Assembly: GCA_002311915.1 (NCBI GenBank)
Contig: DCAF01000034.1
Coordinates: 3,859-31,699, forward strand
Length of the DNA: 27,841 bases
Direction of reading: 5' to 3'
Source: Sulfurovum sp. UBA1140
Lineage (GTDB): Bacteria > Campylobacterota > Campylobacteria > Campylobacterales > Sulfurovaceae
Under the pieces are notes generated by a model that was not told the origin of the DNA, did no database searches, and saw only the letters and a list, made by a program, of their open reading frames with translations. Shown piece after piece: positions 8,205-14,692 of the stretch. A program made the position numbers and the translations under genes. The number at the start of each line of letters is the position of its first letter. Position 1 is the first letter of the stretch.

Positions 8205-8665
8205 ATGAAAAAGATATTTTTTCTTCTACTTTTCTCTTTAAGCGTTACTGCCAATCCCCACAAAACAATAAACAGCATACTTCCCTTAGAGCTTGAAAAC
8301 CAATTTGACAAAGTCATAAAAGTAGATAAAAAGATAGATTATATGATGATCGTTTTTGATAAAAAAAGTTATCAAAGTATGGAAGTTTTTTTAGATAAAT
8401 AACCTAAAAATTTCTTAAAAAAAATAAAAGTAGCATATCTTAATAATACAACCAATATTCCCCCCCCTTTCTTTTTAAACTCTTCGTAAAACCCAATATG
8501 AAAAGAAAAAAATATGATATATTGTTAATAAAAGATAAAAAATTAACTGAAAAGTTTAATTTTAAGCAGAATAGAGTCAGTTTTTATAGATTAAAAGGGG
8601 ATAGAATCGAGAAGATAGAGTTTTTAACTCCCAAAGAGTTGGAAAAAAGACTGTTATCTTTGTGA
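8205..8665 (+). pseudogene. decayed small periplasmic protein gene (signal peptide, premature TAA, frameshift at a C8 tract)
   Basis: The first 65 codons start with a good signal peptide (MKKIFFLLLFSLSVTA) after AAAGAGG and end at TAA 8400-8402. Reading on in the same frame gives PKNFLKKIKVAYLNNTTNIPPP. At the C8 run (8460-8467) the frame must change; one extra C would join it to an open frame ending at TGA 8663-8665 with KKYDILLIKDKK and KIEFLTPKELEKRL. That tail aligns along its length with the fragment at 19427-19669 (VALIYDEEEGK, SIEFVSAKDLGSVL), so the two loci are relatives. The joined product would be about 153 residues, the size I recall for a small exported Campylobacterota family of unknown function. 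A CAA to TAA change would explain the nonsense codon. A short 65-residue product could still be made. Confidence 0.75.
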
Positions 8666-8784
8666 TTAAAAATTACCCACCCCCATCAACCATTTTTGAG
8701 TAATGCTAGGAGTATCATTTTTTTTTGCTAAAAACTAAGTTCTCTCTTATTTATTTCCTAAGCTATTTTATTGTAAGATATGAT

Positions 8785-8938
8785 TATATTAGATAAGAAG
8801 AGATGAGTGGAATCATCCAGCCTCGCAAACTAACAACTTCCACTCAAAAAGATTTTAACCAAAAATCCCTAAAAGTTTCTTTTTATCCCCCAAGAGATGT
8901 TAGTATTTGGACTCTTGAATTAAATTCAAGGATAAATC
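8785..8938 (+). promoter_or_regulatory. putative promoter and structured leader of the winged-helix gene, with a palindrome over the ribosome binding site
   Basis: TATATT (8785-8790) is a plausible -10, giving a start near 8797. The leader then contains the inverted repeat TGAGTGGAA (8804-8812) / TTCCACTCA (8838-8846), perfect over 9 bp. It also holds a 17-bp perfect palindrome CTTGAATT-A-AATTCAAG (8914-8930), whose right arm overlaps the AAGGA ribosome binding site (8928-8932) of the gene starting at 8939. The palindrome could be an operator for the encoded DNA-binding protein or a hairpin masking the ribosome binding site. The stretch 8666-8784 holds nothing I recognise beyond a T9 run near 8721. 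Confidence 0.45.
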
Positions 8939-9502
8939 ATGTCTGCCATACCTCCATCAAAAGGACTCCCAAAATGCACCCGAACCACCGTTATTGACCA
9001 TATTTTTAGAAGAAAATACAATCTTACCCTCACCCAAACCATTGTTTTGTCGTACCTCTTGATGCTGAAAAACTGGTCTATTTTTATGGATGGTTACTAT
9101 ATTTTAACCACGAATAAAATCGCAGACGATTTGATATTGGGTACAAAAACCGTTGAAGCTTCGTTTACACAACTTAAGAAATTGGGATTAATAGAAACCA
9201 AGCTTTTTAAAGTAGACGATTGGTACTCCAATGCCAATTTTAGAGCTGTACGAATAACAAAACTTGGTAAAGAGTATAACTTGAGCCACCCCAAACCCAA
9301 AGAGCATCAGCTTATTTTAGAACTGCAAAAAGAGAATGCAGATTTTAAAATTAAAAATGCTCAACTGGAACGTAAAAATCGAACACTTATTATGGAAATG
9401 GAAGCCATAGAAAAAAAGCCAACCACCCCTAAAAAATTAGAAGCAGAGAAATCCTTAGAAAATAGGGGTGATACTAATATTACTCATAAGGGTAAAATGT
9501 AG
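8939..9502 (+). CDS. orphan winged-helix DNA-binding protein with C-terminal coiled coil
   Basis: A 187-residue protein. Residues about 15-105 look like a winged helix-turn-helix: LTLTQTIVLSYLLML, then TTNKIADDLILGTKTVEASFTQLKKLGLIETK (helix, turn, recognition helix) and a wing ending in FRAVRITKLGKEY. Residues about 118-160 form a charged heptad-like coiled coil (LELQKENADFKIKNAQLERKNRTLIMEMEAIEKK), suggesting dimerisation, and the tail is disordered. MarR-like regulators and plasmid or phage replication and partition adaptors have this kind of wing, so a regulator is only the most likely reading. It is a lone plus-strand gene between a pseudogene and a minus-strand gene, which suggests accessory origin. 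The ATG follows AAGGA, which lies inside a 17-bp palindrome, so autoregulation is plausible. Confidence 0.65.
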   Translation: MSAIPPSKGLPKCTRTTVIDHIFRRKYNLTLTQTIVLSYLLMLKNWSIFMDGYYILTTNKIADDLILGTKTVEASFTQLKKLGLIETKLFKVDDWYSNANFRAVRITKLGKEYNLSHPKPKEHQLILELQKENADFKIKNAQLERKNRTLIMEMEAIEKKPTTPKKLEAEKSLENRGDTNITHKGKM

Positions 9503-9513
9503 ATGGTATATAC

Positions 9514-9536
9514 GGAACCGATGGCTTCAGCCTCGC
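9514..9536 (-). repeat. short bulged hairpin, member of a three-copy intergenic family (copy A)
   Basis: Between the convergent genes ending at 9502 and 9568. On the minus strand it reads CGA, GGCT, loop GA, AGCC, one unpaired base, TCG. Copies at 21032-21054 and 22349-22374 have the same plan: a GGC/GCC upper stem, a single-base bulge on the 3' arm and a lower stem whose bases differ but still pair. It may act as a bidirectional terminator for the two flanking genes or be a REP-like element. Confidence 0.4.
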
Positions 9537-9567
9537 TTTAATCCATTAGCATTGGGTAGAGCCTTGC

Positions 9568-10083
9568 TTAACCACCCCAACCGTGCATCTTTTTGGCAAT
9601 CATAATTTCATAATGTTCAAAAAGGTCAATGGTGTTGATGGCAACAAAAAAATGTTCTTCTAATGAGGCTCTCCATTTTTCATTGTTTTCTAAATTGTTT
9701 TTGGGTAAAAATAGAATAATATTTCCTGCACTTTTAATGTGACCATAGACCCTTTTTGTAAACTCATCTATTAGTTCATTGGGTACGGTAGTGGTGACAA
9801 ACAGAAAATCATACTGTTTTGCCATCATTACATAGCGTCTCTGTTCGAGTGTTATTTTTTTTACTTTACAGCAATCTTCATCATCATAAGTTTTATGCAT
9901 TTTTTCATAAAATTGGGCATCTGTAATGTTAAGTAGATACTCAAAGTCATATGCTTTTACAAATTTTTTAATGGCATCACAAAATGCTTCACCCCCTTCT
10001 GAGATGTGCATAATTCTGGTTGCTGGGTGGTTTGGTATAATAGATAACAGTTGTTCTATTGGTTTTTTTTCTAAATTTTTCAT
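9568..10083 (-). CDS. conserved-looking protein of unknown function, Rossmann-like
   Basis: The 171-residue product has no signal peptide or membrane span. Its pattern of alternating strands and helices (TRIMHISEGGEAFCDAIKK, YDFEYLLNITD, QYDFLFVTTTVP, AGNIILFLPKNN, HYEIMIAKKMHGWGG) resembles a methyltransferase-like Rossmann fold. However, the glycine-rich SAM-binding motif is not convincing, so it may be a non-catalytic relative. It ends in the unusual GWGG. The start ATG at 10083 has only a weak AGGTAG upstream. It is transcribed divergently from the amidohydrolase gene at 10156, across a spacer with an extended -10. I do not assign a function. Confidence 0.65.
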   Translation of the reverse strand: MKNLEKKPIEQLLSIIPNHPATRIMHISEGGEAFCDAIKKFVKAYDFEYLLNITDAQFYEKMHKTYDDEDCCKVKKITLEQRRYVMMAKQYDFLFVTTTVPNELIDEFTKRVYGHIKSAGNIILFLPKNNLENNEKWRASLEEHFFVAINTIDLFEHYEIMIAKKMHGWGG

Positions 10084-10114
10084 GAAATGAGTCTACCTAA
10101 AACTCTCTTATTGT

Positions 10115-10122
10115 TGTATAAT
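10115..10122 (+). promoter_or_regulatory. extended -10 promoter of the amidohydrolase gene
   Basis: TGTATAAT lies 34 bp before the start codon at 10156, in an AT-rich spacer. The upstream TG fits the extended -10 type common in Campylobacterota, where a clear -35 is often missing. Confidence 0.55.
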
Positions 10123-10155
10123 CTTGCTTAATTTTTAAAACTTGGAATTTATATT

Positions 10156-10890
10156 ATGTCTATACTCAGCAAAAAAAGTTACAATATTACCCTGCTTCAA
10201 CTCGAATCGACCAGCTCTTATAGTAAAAATTTAGAGATACTGCTTGAACATATCAAAGCCAATGCCGACAAAGAGCTTGTTATTGCCCCAGAGGTCTACT
10301 TAACTGCTTATGATTATGATAATTTTGATCAAGCCATCGCTTTTTATGATATTGCAATGGATGCTATTTTGCCCCTTGTGTCGTCTCAAATTGTGGTTTT
10401 GACCATTATTAAACAACAAGGAGAGCATGTTGTCAATCAAGCCATTGTGATACATCAGCATAAGGTTGTTTACCAACAAAACAAATACAGGCTTTTTAAA
10501 ATTGGTAACGAAGACCTATATTTTAAAGCAGGAACGCAAGAAGCTATTAAGCCTTTTTCCATTAATGGAGTTACCTATGCACTGCTTATCTGTTTTGAGT
10601 TACGTTTTAAAGAGCTTTGGAAGCAGATAGAGGGGGTAGATATTGTGCTAATCCCTGCCATGTGGGGGAAAGCCCGAAAAAAACATCTAGAGGTATTGTC
10701 ACAAGCGTTAGCAGTCATGAATCAATCTTTTGTGGTGTTGTGTAACTCTGCCAATAATGATATGGCAAAAAGTTCTTCTATTATCTCCCCTTGGTGCGAT
10801 GTGCTAATTGATGATGAGGCTTCTGTAATTCATCATACCATTGATTTAAAAGAGGTTAAAAAAGTTCGTCGGTTAATCTCTATGAGGTGA
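10156..10890 (+). CDS. nitrilase-superfamily carbon-nitrogen hydrolase
   Basis: A 244-residue protein with the complete Glu-Lys-Cys triad of the nitrilase superfamily: Glu46 in IAPEVYLT, Lys110 in QQNKYRLF and the nucleophile Cys146 in LICFELRF. The domain fills the protein, which is slightly short for the family (usually 260-300 residues). The superfamily hydrolyses non-peptide C-N bonds in omega-amidases, N-carbamoyl-amino-acid or carbamoylputrescine amidases and related enzymes. The substrate cannot be told from these motifs. It is cytoplasmic, alone on the plus strand with its own promoter, and ends 2 nt before the convergent flavoprotein gene. Confidence 0.87.
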   Translation: MSILSKKSYNITLLQLESTSSYSKNLEILLEHIKANADKELVIAPEVYLTAYDYDNFDQAIAFYDIAMDAILPLVSSQIVVLTIIKQQGEHVVNQAIVIHQHKVVYQQNKYRLFKIGNEDLYFKAGTQEAIKPFSINGVTYALLICFELRFKELWKQIEGVDIVLIPAMWGKARKKHLEVLSQALAVMNQSFVVLCNSANNDMAKSSSIISPWCDVLIDDEASVIHHTIDLKEVKKVRRLISMR

Positions 10891-10892
10891 GT

Positions 10893-12107
10893 TTAAACAC
10901 TCTCCCCAGCCCTTATTCCACAGACCCATGCAAAGTGTAAATTAAACCCCCCTCTGTCTCCATCAACATCCAACACTTCACCTGTAAAGTAGAGACTCTT
11001 ATGTTTTTTTGATTCCATAGTTCTAGGATTAATCTCTTTGGTACTGACCCCACCTGTTGCTACTTCTGCCCCTTTATAGCCTCTGCTTCCATTGATGGTG
11101 AATTTAAAAGCTTTAATAGCATTTATTATTTTCTCTAGCTCTTCTATGTTTGATGTTATCGAACCTACGGTTTTATTTTGTAGTTTTAATGGCTCTAAGA
11201 TTGGAAGTATGAGTTTTTTATGAATAAAACCTTGCATCCATATGGTTAAAGGTTTTGAGCTTTTTTTTACTAGGTTTTTTTTTATTAGTGCCAAAAGTTG
11301 TTCTTGACTTGTTTTTGGCATGAGGTCAATGGTTAATATAATACTTTTTTTGTTTAAAAGTTCTTCCATAACAAATCTACTAATATCTAAAATAGCCAAA
11401 CCCGAAACACCATAAGAGGTAAAGAGTACATCCCCTTGTTTTTGTATGATTTTATTATTATGTTGCAGGGTTACTCTACTCTCTATCTTTACACCAGCCA
11501 TGCGTTCTAAATTTTTCATAGAAGAGGTGAGTTGTACCAGTGTAGGAAAAGGTTTAATAATCTTATGCCCCAACTTATTTGCAAAGTTAATCCCATCATT
11601 CACACCCCCAAGTTGAGGAGCCGAAAGATGACCTGTGGCAATAATCAAACTGTTGGCTTCTGCTCTTCCATGCCCATGTGTTATTTGATAACCACCGTTT
11701 TGTTTTAAAACAGTTTTAACTTCGGTATCACAAAGAATTTTAACACCCAATTGTTCGCACTCAAAAAGTAAAAGCTTAACAACAGAAGAGGCTTGAAGCG
11801 ACATCGGAAAAGCTTTCCCCTCTTTGGCTTCTATAAGCTCCAACCCTATGGACTTAAAAAACTGTTTAATTGTTTGATAATTGTAGCCTTGCAACACTTG
11901 TTCTACAAAAATAGGGTTAGTTGAGTGAAATCTATTGGGAGTAGGCTTTTGATTACCAATATTACATTTACCATTACCCGTGGCTAGAAGTTTTTTACCT
12001 ACTTTATTGTTTTTTTCTAAAATTAAAATTTTTTTACCTCGTCTTGCAGAGACAATGGCAGAGACCAATCCACTGGCTCCTGCTCCTATGATTATTGCAT
12101 CATACAT
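10893..12107 (-). CDS. HI0933/YhiN-type NAD(P)/FAD-dependent oxidoreductase
   Basis: A 404-residue flavoprotein. The N-terminal dinucleotide-binding motif is IIGAGASGLVSAIVSARRGK, followed by the family-specific LLATGNGKCNIGN near residue 43. An internal GGVSTKEINPRTMESK and the C-terminal FTGEVLDVDGDRGGFNLHFAWVCG complete the FAD-binding signature of the HI0933/BaiN-like family. The reaction is unknown for most members. It is cytosolic. Its start lies 3 nt after the stop of the helicase remnant, so in its present state it may be read from the promoter of the decayed island upstream. Its own original promoter may have been lost when that island formed. Confidence 0.9.
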   Translation of the reverse strand: MYDAIIIGAGASGLVSAIVSARRGKKILILEKNNKVGKKLLATGNGKCNIGNQKPTPNRFHSTNPIFVEQVLQGYNYQTIKQFFKSIGLELIEAKEGKAFPMSLQASSVVKLLLFECEQLGVKILCDTEVKTVLKQNGGYQITHGHGRAEANSLIIATGHLSAPQLGGVNDGINFANKLGHKIIKPFPTLVQLTSSMKNLERMAGVKIESRVTLQHNNKIIQKQGDVLFTSYGVSGLAILDISRFVMEELLNKKSIILTIDLMPKTSQEQLLALIKKNLVKKSSKPLTIWMQGFIHKKLILPILEPLKLQNKTVGSITSNIEELEKIINAIKAFKFTINGSRGYKGAEVATGGVSTKEINPRTMESKKHKSLYFTGEVLDVDGDRGGFNLHFAWVCGIRAGESV

Positions 12108-12110
12108 TTA

Positions 12111-12401
12111 TTATACTCTCTTTTTCAAAGTTATACGAATAATATGAGCCGTTGACTTATCGATTATAGAACGAATCAACTCTCCTACTCTATTAGAACC
12201 ATCAGCGGAGACATGATGAAACTTATCAAGAGCCACAAATATCAAGGTACGAGATTTTTTTGAAGCAGGTGGAGCTTTTAGAAGCAGATACCGAGCATCT
12301 CTAGCATGATAAGCACGGCTCTGTATGGCTCTCATGCCCAATGCATTGATTGATTTGCTTTTGCCTGTTTGGTCGTAGGTTACTTCTACTAGGTTGGTCA
12401 T
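12111..12401 (-). pseudogene. internally deleted remnant of a DEAD/DEAH-box (SF2) helicase
   Basis: Ninety-six codons survive. The first half, LGMRAIQSRAYHARDARYLL followed by LKAPPASKKSRTLIFVALDK, resembles the helicase start with its Walker A region, where I expect PPASGKSR; here the P-loop Gly is Lys. It runs straight into FHHVSADGSNRVGELIRSI and STAHI, which resembles the Walker B region (normally DEFHHVSADG) and the strand after it. About 100 residues between motifs I and II are therefore missing in frame, with the join at LDK/FHH. After STAHI the sequence turns to IRITLKKRV and stops, so everything past motif II is gone. The start ATG overlaps the previous stop (ATGA). Family details are recalled, not searched. 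The product cannot be an active ATPase. Confidence 0.7.
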
Positions 12402-13954
12402 ATCTGTTCCCTAACAATCTTCATACCATTTTCTGTCAATCTATATCGTTGCTTAGGGCTTGTAGGTTTATCAGGAATCATATAGGCTATCATCCCTTTT
12501 TCCATCAAGTTAGATAACCTCTCTTTAAATGCCCCACTAATACCTTTTGATTGAGAAGACTTTAACTCTTTAGCCGACTTGTCCCCCTCGCCTAAACTTC
12601 TTAAGATATTCCATTCAGATGCCGTAATATTGGATTTAGTATCACTACTGTTTTCAGCTTGTCCCTTAGCTTGTCCCCCACCAGTGCTAGCTTGTCCCCC
12701 CATTTGATTTTCATATAAATAAGCTTGATTTAACCGATAGTTCATGCCTCTACCAATACCGTTAGAGAGTAGCCACCCTTTGTTAACCATTTGCCTTAAT
12801 ACCTCTCCAACATCTCTTGGATGTTCAGTAGTATAAGAGGTAATCTCTTCATTTTTTACCGATGAAAATTGATGTGCCATTATTAAAATAAGCCTCTGTA
12901 GCTTATTAAGGTCTCGGTACTCTTCTCCTATTAATCCATATCTACCAGGATTCGTAAACTGAAAAATATTTTTACTTTTTACAATAACAATGGACTTACT
13001 TGTTTTATGGTCAGCATGTATCAAGGTATTGACCATAACCTCACGAATTGCCTCATGAACATGTGTCTCTCCTATGCGTGTTCCATCACTCTCTAAAGCA
13101 AAAGGTACTTCTATATCTTGAATAATCCTATTGTAAACTCTATAGTAGAAATTATAAATATTGCACTCCCAAGTTCCATCTTGAGTAATCCTATAGCTCC
13201 ATCGCTCCTCTTCACTATCTGAAAGTTGCTCTTGATAATCTAAATGAAAATAAGGGAAAGCCTCCATAATACTTGACTCTTTGCCAAATATCATAAGCCC
13301 TGCAAGAGTCAAACCCTCTATCTTGCTTTTTCTATCTCTTCTATATGCTCCTATTTTAATCAAAAGCTCTTTGTCATCAAGTGCCAAGTAGGGGTGGTCA
13401 GAGTGACGCGTTCTAAAACGATTTTTATAAGACTTCAATGTTTCACTATCTACATCATTCAATCCAAAATCTTCAACAATATTCCCATCTTGTGCCTTAA
13501 CAGAAGCATCTCGTAACATCTGATTGATTTCATCTTTACTACACCTATAATCTCCCTCATAACTTCGTTTATAAGTTCCCTTATAGGGATTAGTATTTAG
13601 ATAAATAGGTCGCTCTTCTCGTGAGGCAATAGGAACATAAATTATAATAACAGAACTATTTTCAATCTCCAAAATAGAGATATTATCCTCTTTACAAATA
13701 GGATAATTGAGCTTTTCACTATTATTATGCGTATCCCAAAACTGTTTAAGCATAACTTTTGGATTTTTCAAGCTTCCAAGTTCAAATAGACCCTCTATCT
13801 CTTCTATACCCAAGATAATATACCCACCAGCCGTATTGGCAAAAGCAGAGAGGCTTGACCATAAAGACTTAGGCAGTCCTCCTTTGGCACTTTTAAACTC
13901 TATCTCACTATTCTCTCCAATATTTAACTTTTGATATAGCTCTTCTCTAATCAT
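12398..13954 (-). CDS. AlbA_2/Schlafen-domain ATPase-like protein, probably missing part of its HATPase domain
   Basis: A 518-residue protein. Residues 1-150 form the Schlafen-AlbA_2 domain (ENSEIEFKSAKG; AFANTAGGYIILGIEE). Residues about 285-337 carry the first part of a HATPase_c_4 domain (N-box EAIREVMVNTLIHADH, 301-316; FTNPG, 334-337). The expected glycine-rich lid region after NPG is missing, and the sequence passes directly to two winged-helix regions (about 347-410 and 443-515) joined by a Gly/Gln-rich linker. This looks like an in-frame loss of roughly 100 residues, judged from recalled family architecture. Relatives occur near restriction and other defence genes and may act as regulators. 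AAAGGAGG precedes the ATG. The stop overlaps the helicase remnant's start. Confidence 0.75.
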   Translation of the reverse strand: MIREELYQKLNIGENSEIEFKSAKGGLPKSLWSSLSAFANTAGGYIILGIEEIEGLFELGSLKNPKVMLKQFWDTHNNSEKLNYPICKEDNISILEIENSSVIIIYVPIASREERPIYLNTNPYKGTYKRSYEGDYRCSKDEINQMLRDASVKAQDGNIVEDFGLNDVDSETLKSYKNRFRTRHSDHPYLALDDKELLIKIGAYRRDRKSKIEGLTLAGLMIFGKESSIMEAFPYFHLDYQEQLSDSEEERWSYRITQDGTWECNIYNFYYRVYNRIIQDIEVPFALESDGTRIGETHVHEAIREVMVNTLIHADHKTSKSIVIVKSKNIFQFTNPGRYGLIGEEYRDLNKLQRLILIMAHQFSSVKNEEITSYTTEHPRDVGEVLRQMVNKGWLLSNGIGRGMNYRLNQAYLYENQMGGQASTGGGQAKGQAENSSDTKSNITASEWNILRSLGEGDKSAKELKSSQSKGISGAFKERLSNLMEKGMIAYMIPDKPTSPKQRYRLTENGMKIVREQI

Positions 13955-13998
13955 TTTTTTCCTCCTTTCTCATCTGCCACCACTATAAAACTGGGTTT

Positions 13999-14253
13999 TT
14001 ATTTGCTTTGTGTTGGTTCATTTTTTAGCGTATCTATGAGTAGATGTAGATTTTCATCGGCTATTTTAAAAAAGAGTTTTTTTCTTTGGGTTAGTTCACC
14101 TTTTTCTTCTAGCTGATTAAGCTCTCTCTTTTTTAGCCTCGCTATGGTCGCTTTTGGTGTGCCATAGGCTAGAAGAAAGTCAAATATAAATTGCTCTTTG
14201 GTATAGTTGGTTAGTAACGCTTTTATATTCTCTTCTACTTGGGTGATGGTCAT
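13999..14253 (-). pseudogene. N-terminal fragment of an MmeI-type (type IIG) restriction-modification enzyme
   Basis: Eighty-four codons from an ATG with GGAG in front. The sequence VEENIKALLTNYTKEQFIFD followed by FLLAYGTPKATIARLKK, then KKLFFKIADENLHLLIDTLK, matches my recollection of the first segment of MmeI-like single-chain DNA methyltransferase/endonucleases, where it leads into a nuclease domain. The intact enzyme has about 900 residues or more; here it stops at NEPTQSK and the AlbA_2 gene follows 44 nt later. No methylase motifs remain. A longer reading from TTG at 14280 adds nine residues without support. The fragment keeps a promoter-like upstream region. It is probably the left-over first gene of a lost restriction system. 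Confidence 0.65.
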
Positions 14254-14279
14254 GGTGAGACTCCAATTTTTGATGGTCA

Positions 14280-14314
14280 ATTATAACATAGCTTTAACCA
14301 ACAATCTGTTATAA
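14280..14314 (-). promoter_or_regulatory. promoter with dyad of the restriction-gene fragment
   Basis: On the minus strand TATAAT occupies 14285-14280, 27 bp before the ATG at 14253. An 8-bp perfect inverted repeat TTATAACA (14281-14288) / TGTTATAA (14307-14314) overlaps it, so the arms flank the region upstream of the -10. This arrangement would suit a repressor or controller protein, though none is recognisable nearby. Confidence 0.4.
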
Positions 14315-14343
14315 GCATAAAAAATAATTTTCAAGGATAAAAA

Positions 14344-14454
14344 ATGTCAGCATTAGTAGAGTTTGCCATGTTCCCAACCGAGAGTAAAAGTGAGTTTGTT
14401 GCCAAGGTTTTGGACGCAAACTTAACCATTAATAGTCGAACAGTTAGATTTTGA
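14344..14454 (+). pseudogene. truncated MTH1187-family (thiamine-binding type) gene
   Basis: A plus-strand frame of 36 codons keeps its ribosome binding site (AAGGA) and begins MSALVEFAMFPTESKSEFVA. This closely resembles the start of the MTH1187/YkoF-like small thiamine-binding family as I recall it (M-S-x-L-V-E-F-x-M-F-P-T). Members have about 95-105 residues, but here the similarity stops near residue 25 and the frame ends at TGA 14452-14454. It borders the decayed restriction genes, so the same deletion may have removed its C-terminal two thirds. Confidence 0.6.
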
Positions 14455-14485
14455 TATAATACTTAAAAAATTTTTGGAGGGTATT

Positions 14486-14692
14486 ATGTGCGTTGAAAAA
14501 TTACAAAAAATTCTTTTGGCTATGGCTTTAGGTATCGCTATGATGTTGGCGGCATCTGGTTCAATTAAATCTGCATTTTTGTTGCAACTTTTTATTATGA
14601 TTATCTTGATAGTTAGTGGATTGACAGGGTTTTGTTATATTACTAAAGTGCTTCATACAGCTTTTCCATCATGTGACAAGGATAAAAATTAA
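14486..14692 (+). CDS. small inner-membrane protein, YgaP/DUF2892-like
   Basis: Sixty-eight residues with two membrane segments (about 8-28 and 30-52 of MCVEKLQKILLAMALG...), close to the small DUF2892/YgaP-like membrane proteins, and a polar Cys-containing tail SCDKDKN. The ATG at 14486 has a strong GGAGG at 14476-14480; an upstream TTG at 14474 overlaps that ribosome binding site and is unlikely. The stop overlaps the purM start as TAATG, so the two are translationally coupled. A TATAAT at 14455-14460 is a fair promoter for both. Function unknown. Confidence 0.7.
   Translation: MCVEKLQKILLAMALGIAMMLAASGSIKSAFLLQLFIMIILIVSGLTGFCYITKVLHTAFPSCDKDKN

Noticed and set aside
8803..8997. A 64-codon plus-strand ORF with an AAGAAGAG in front, overlapping the winged-helix gene by 59 nt
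   Set aside because: The sequence looks like no protein I know, its start lies inside a 9-bp inverted repeat, and it runs into the better supported gene at 8939 in another frame. A leader peptide remains possible but unsupported.
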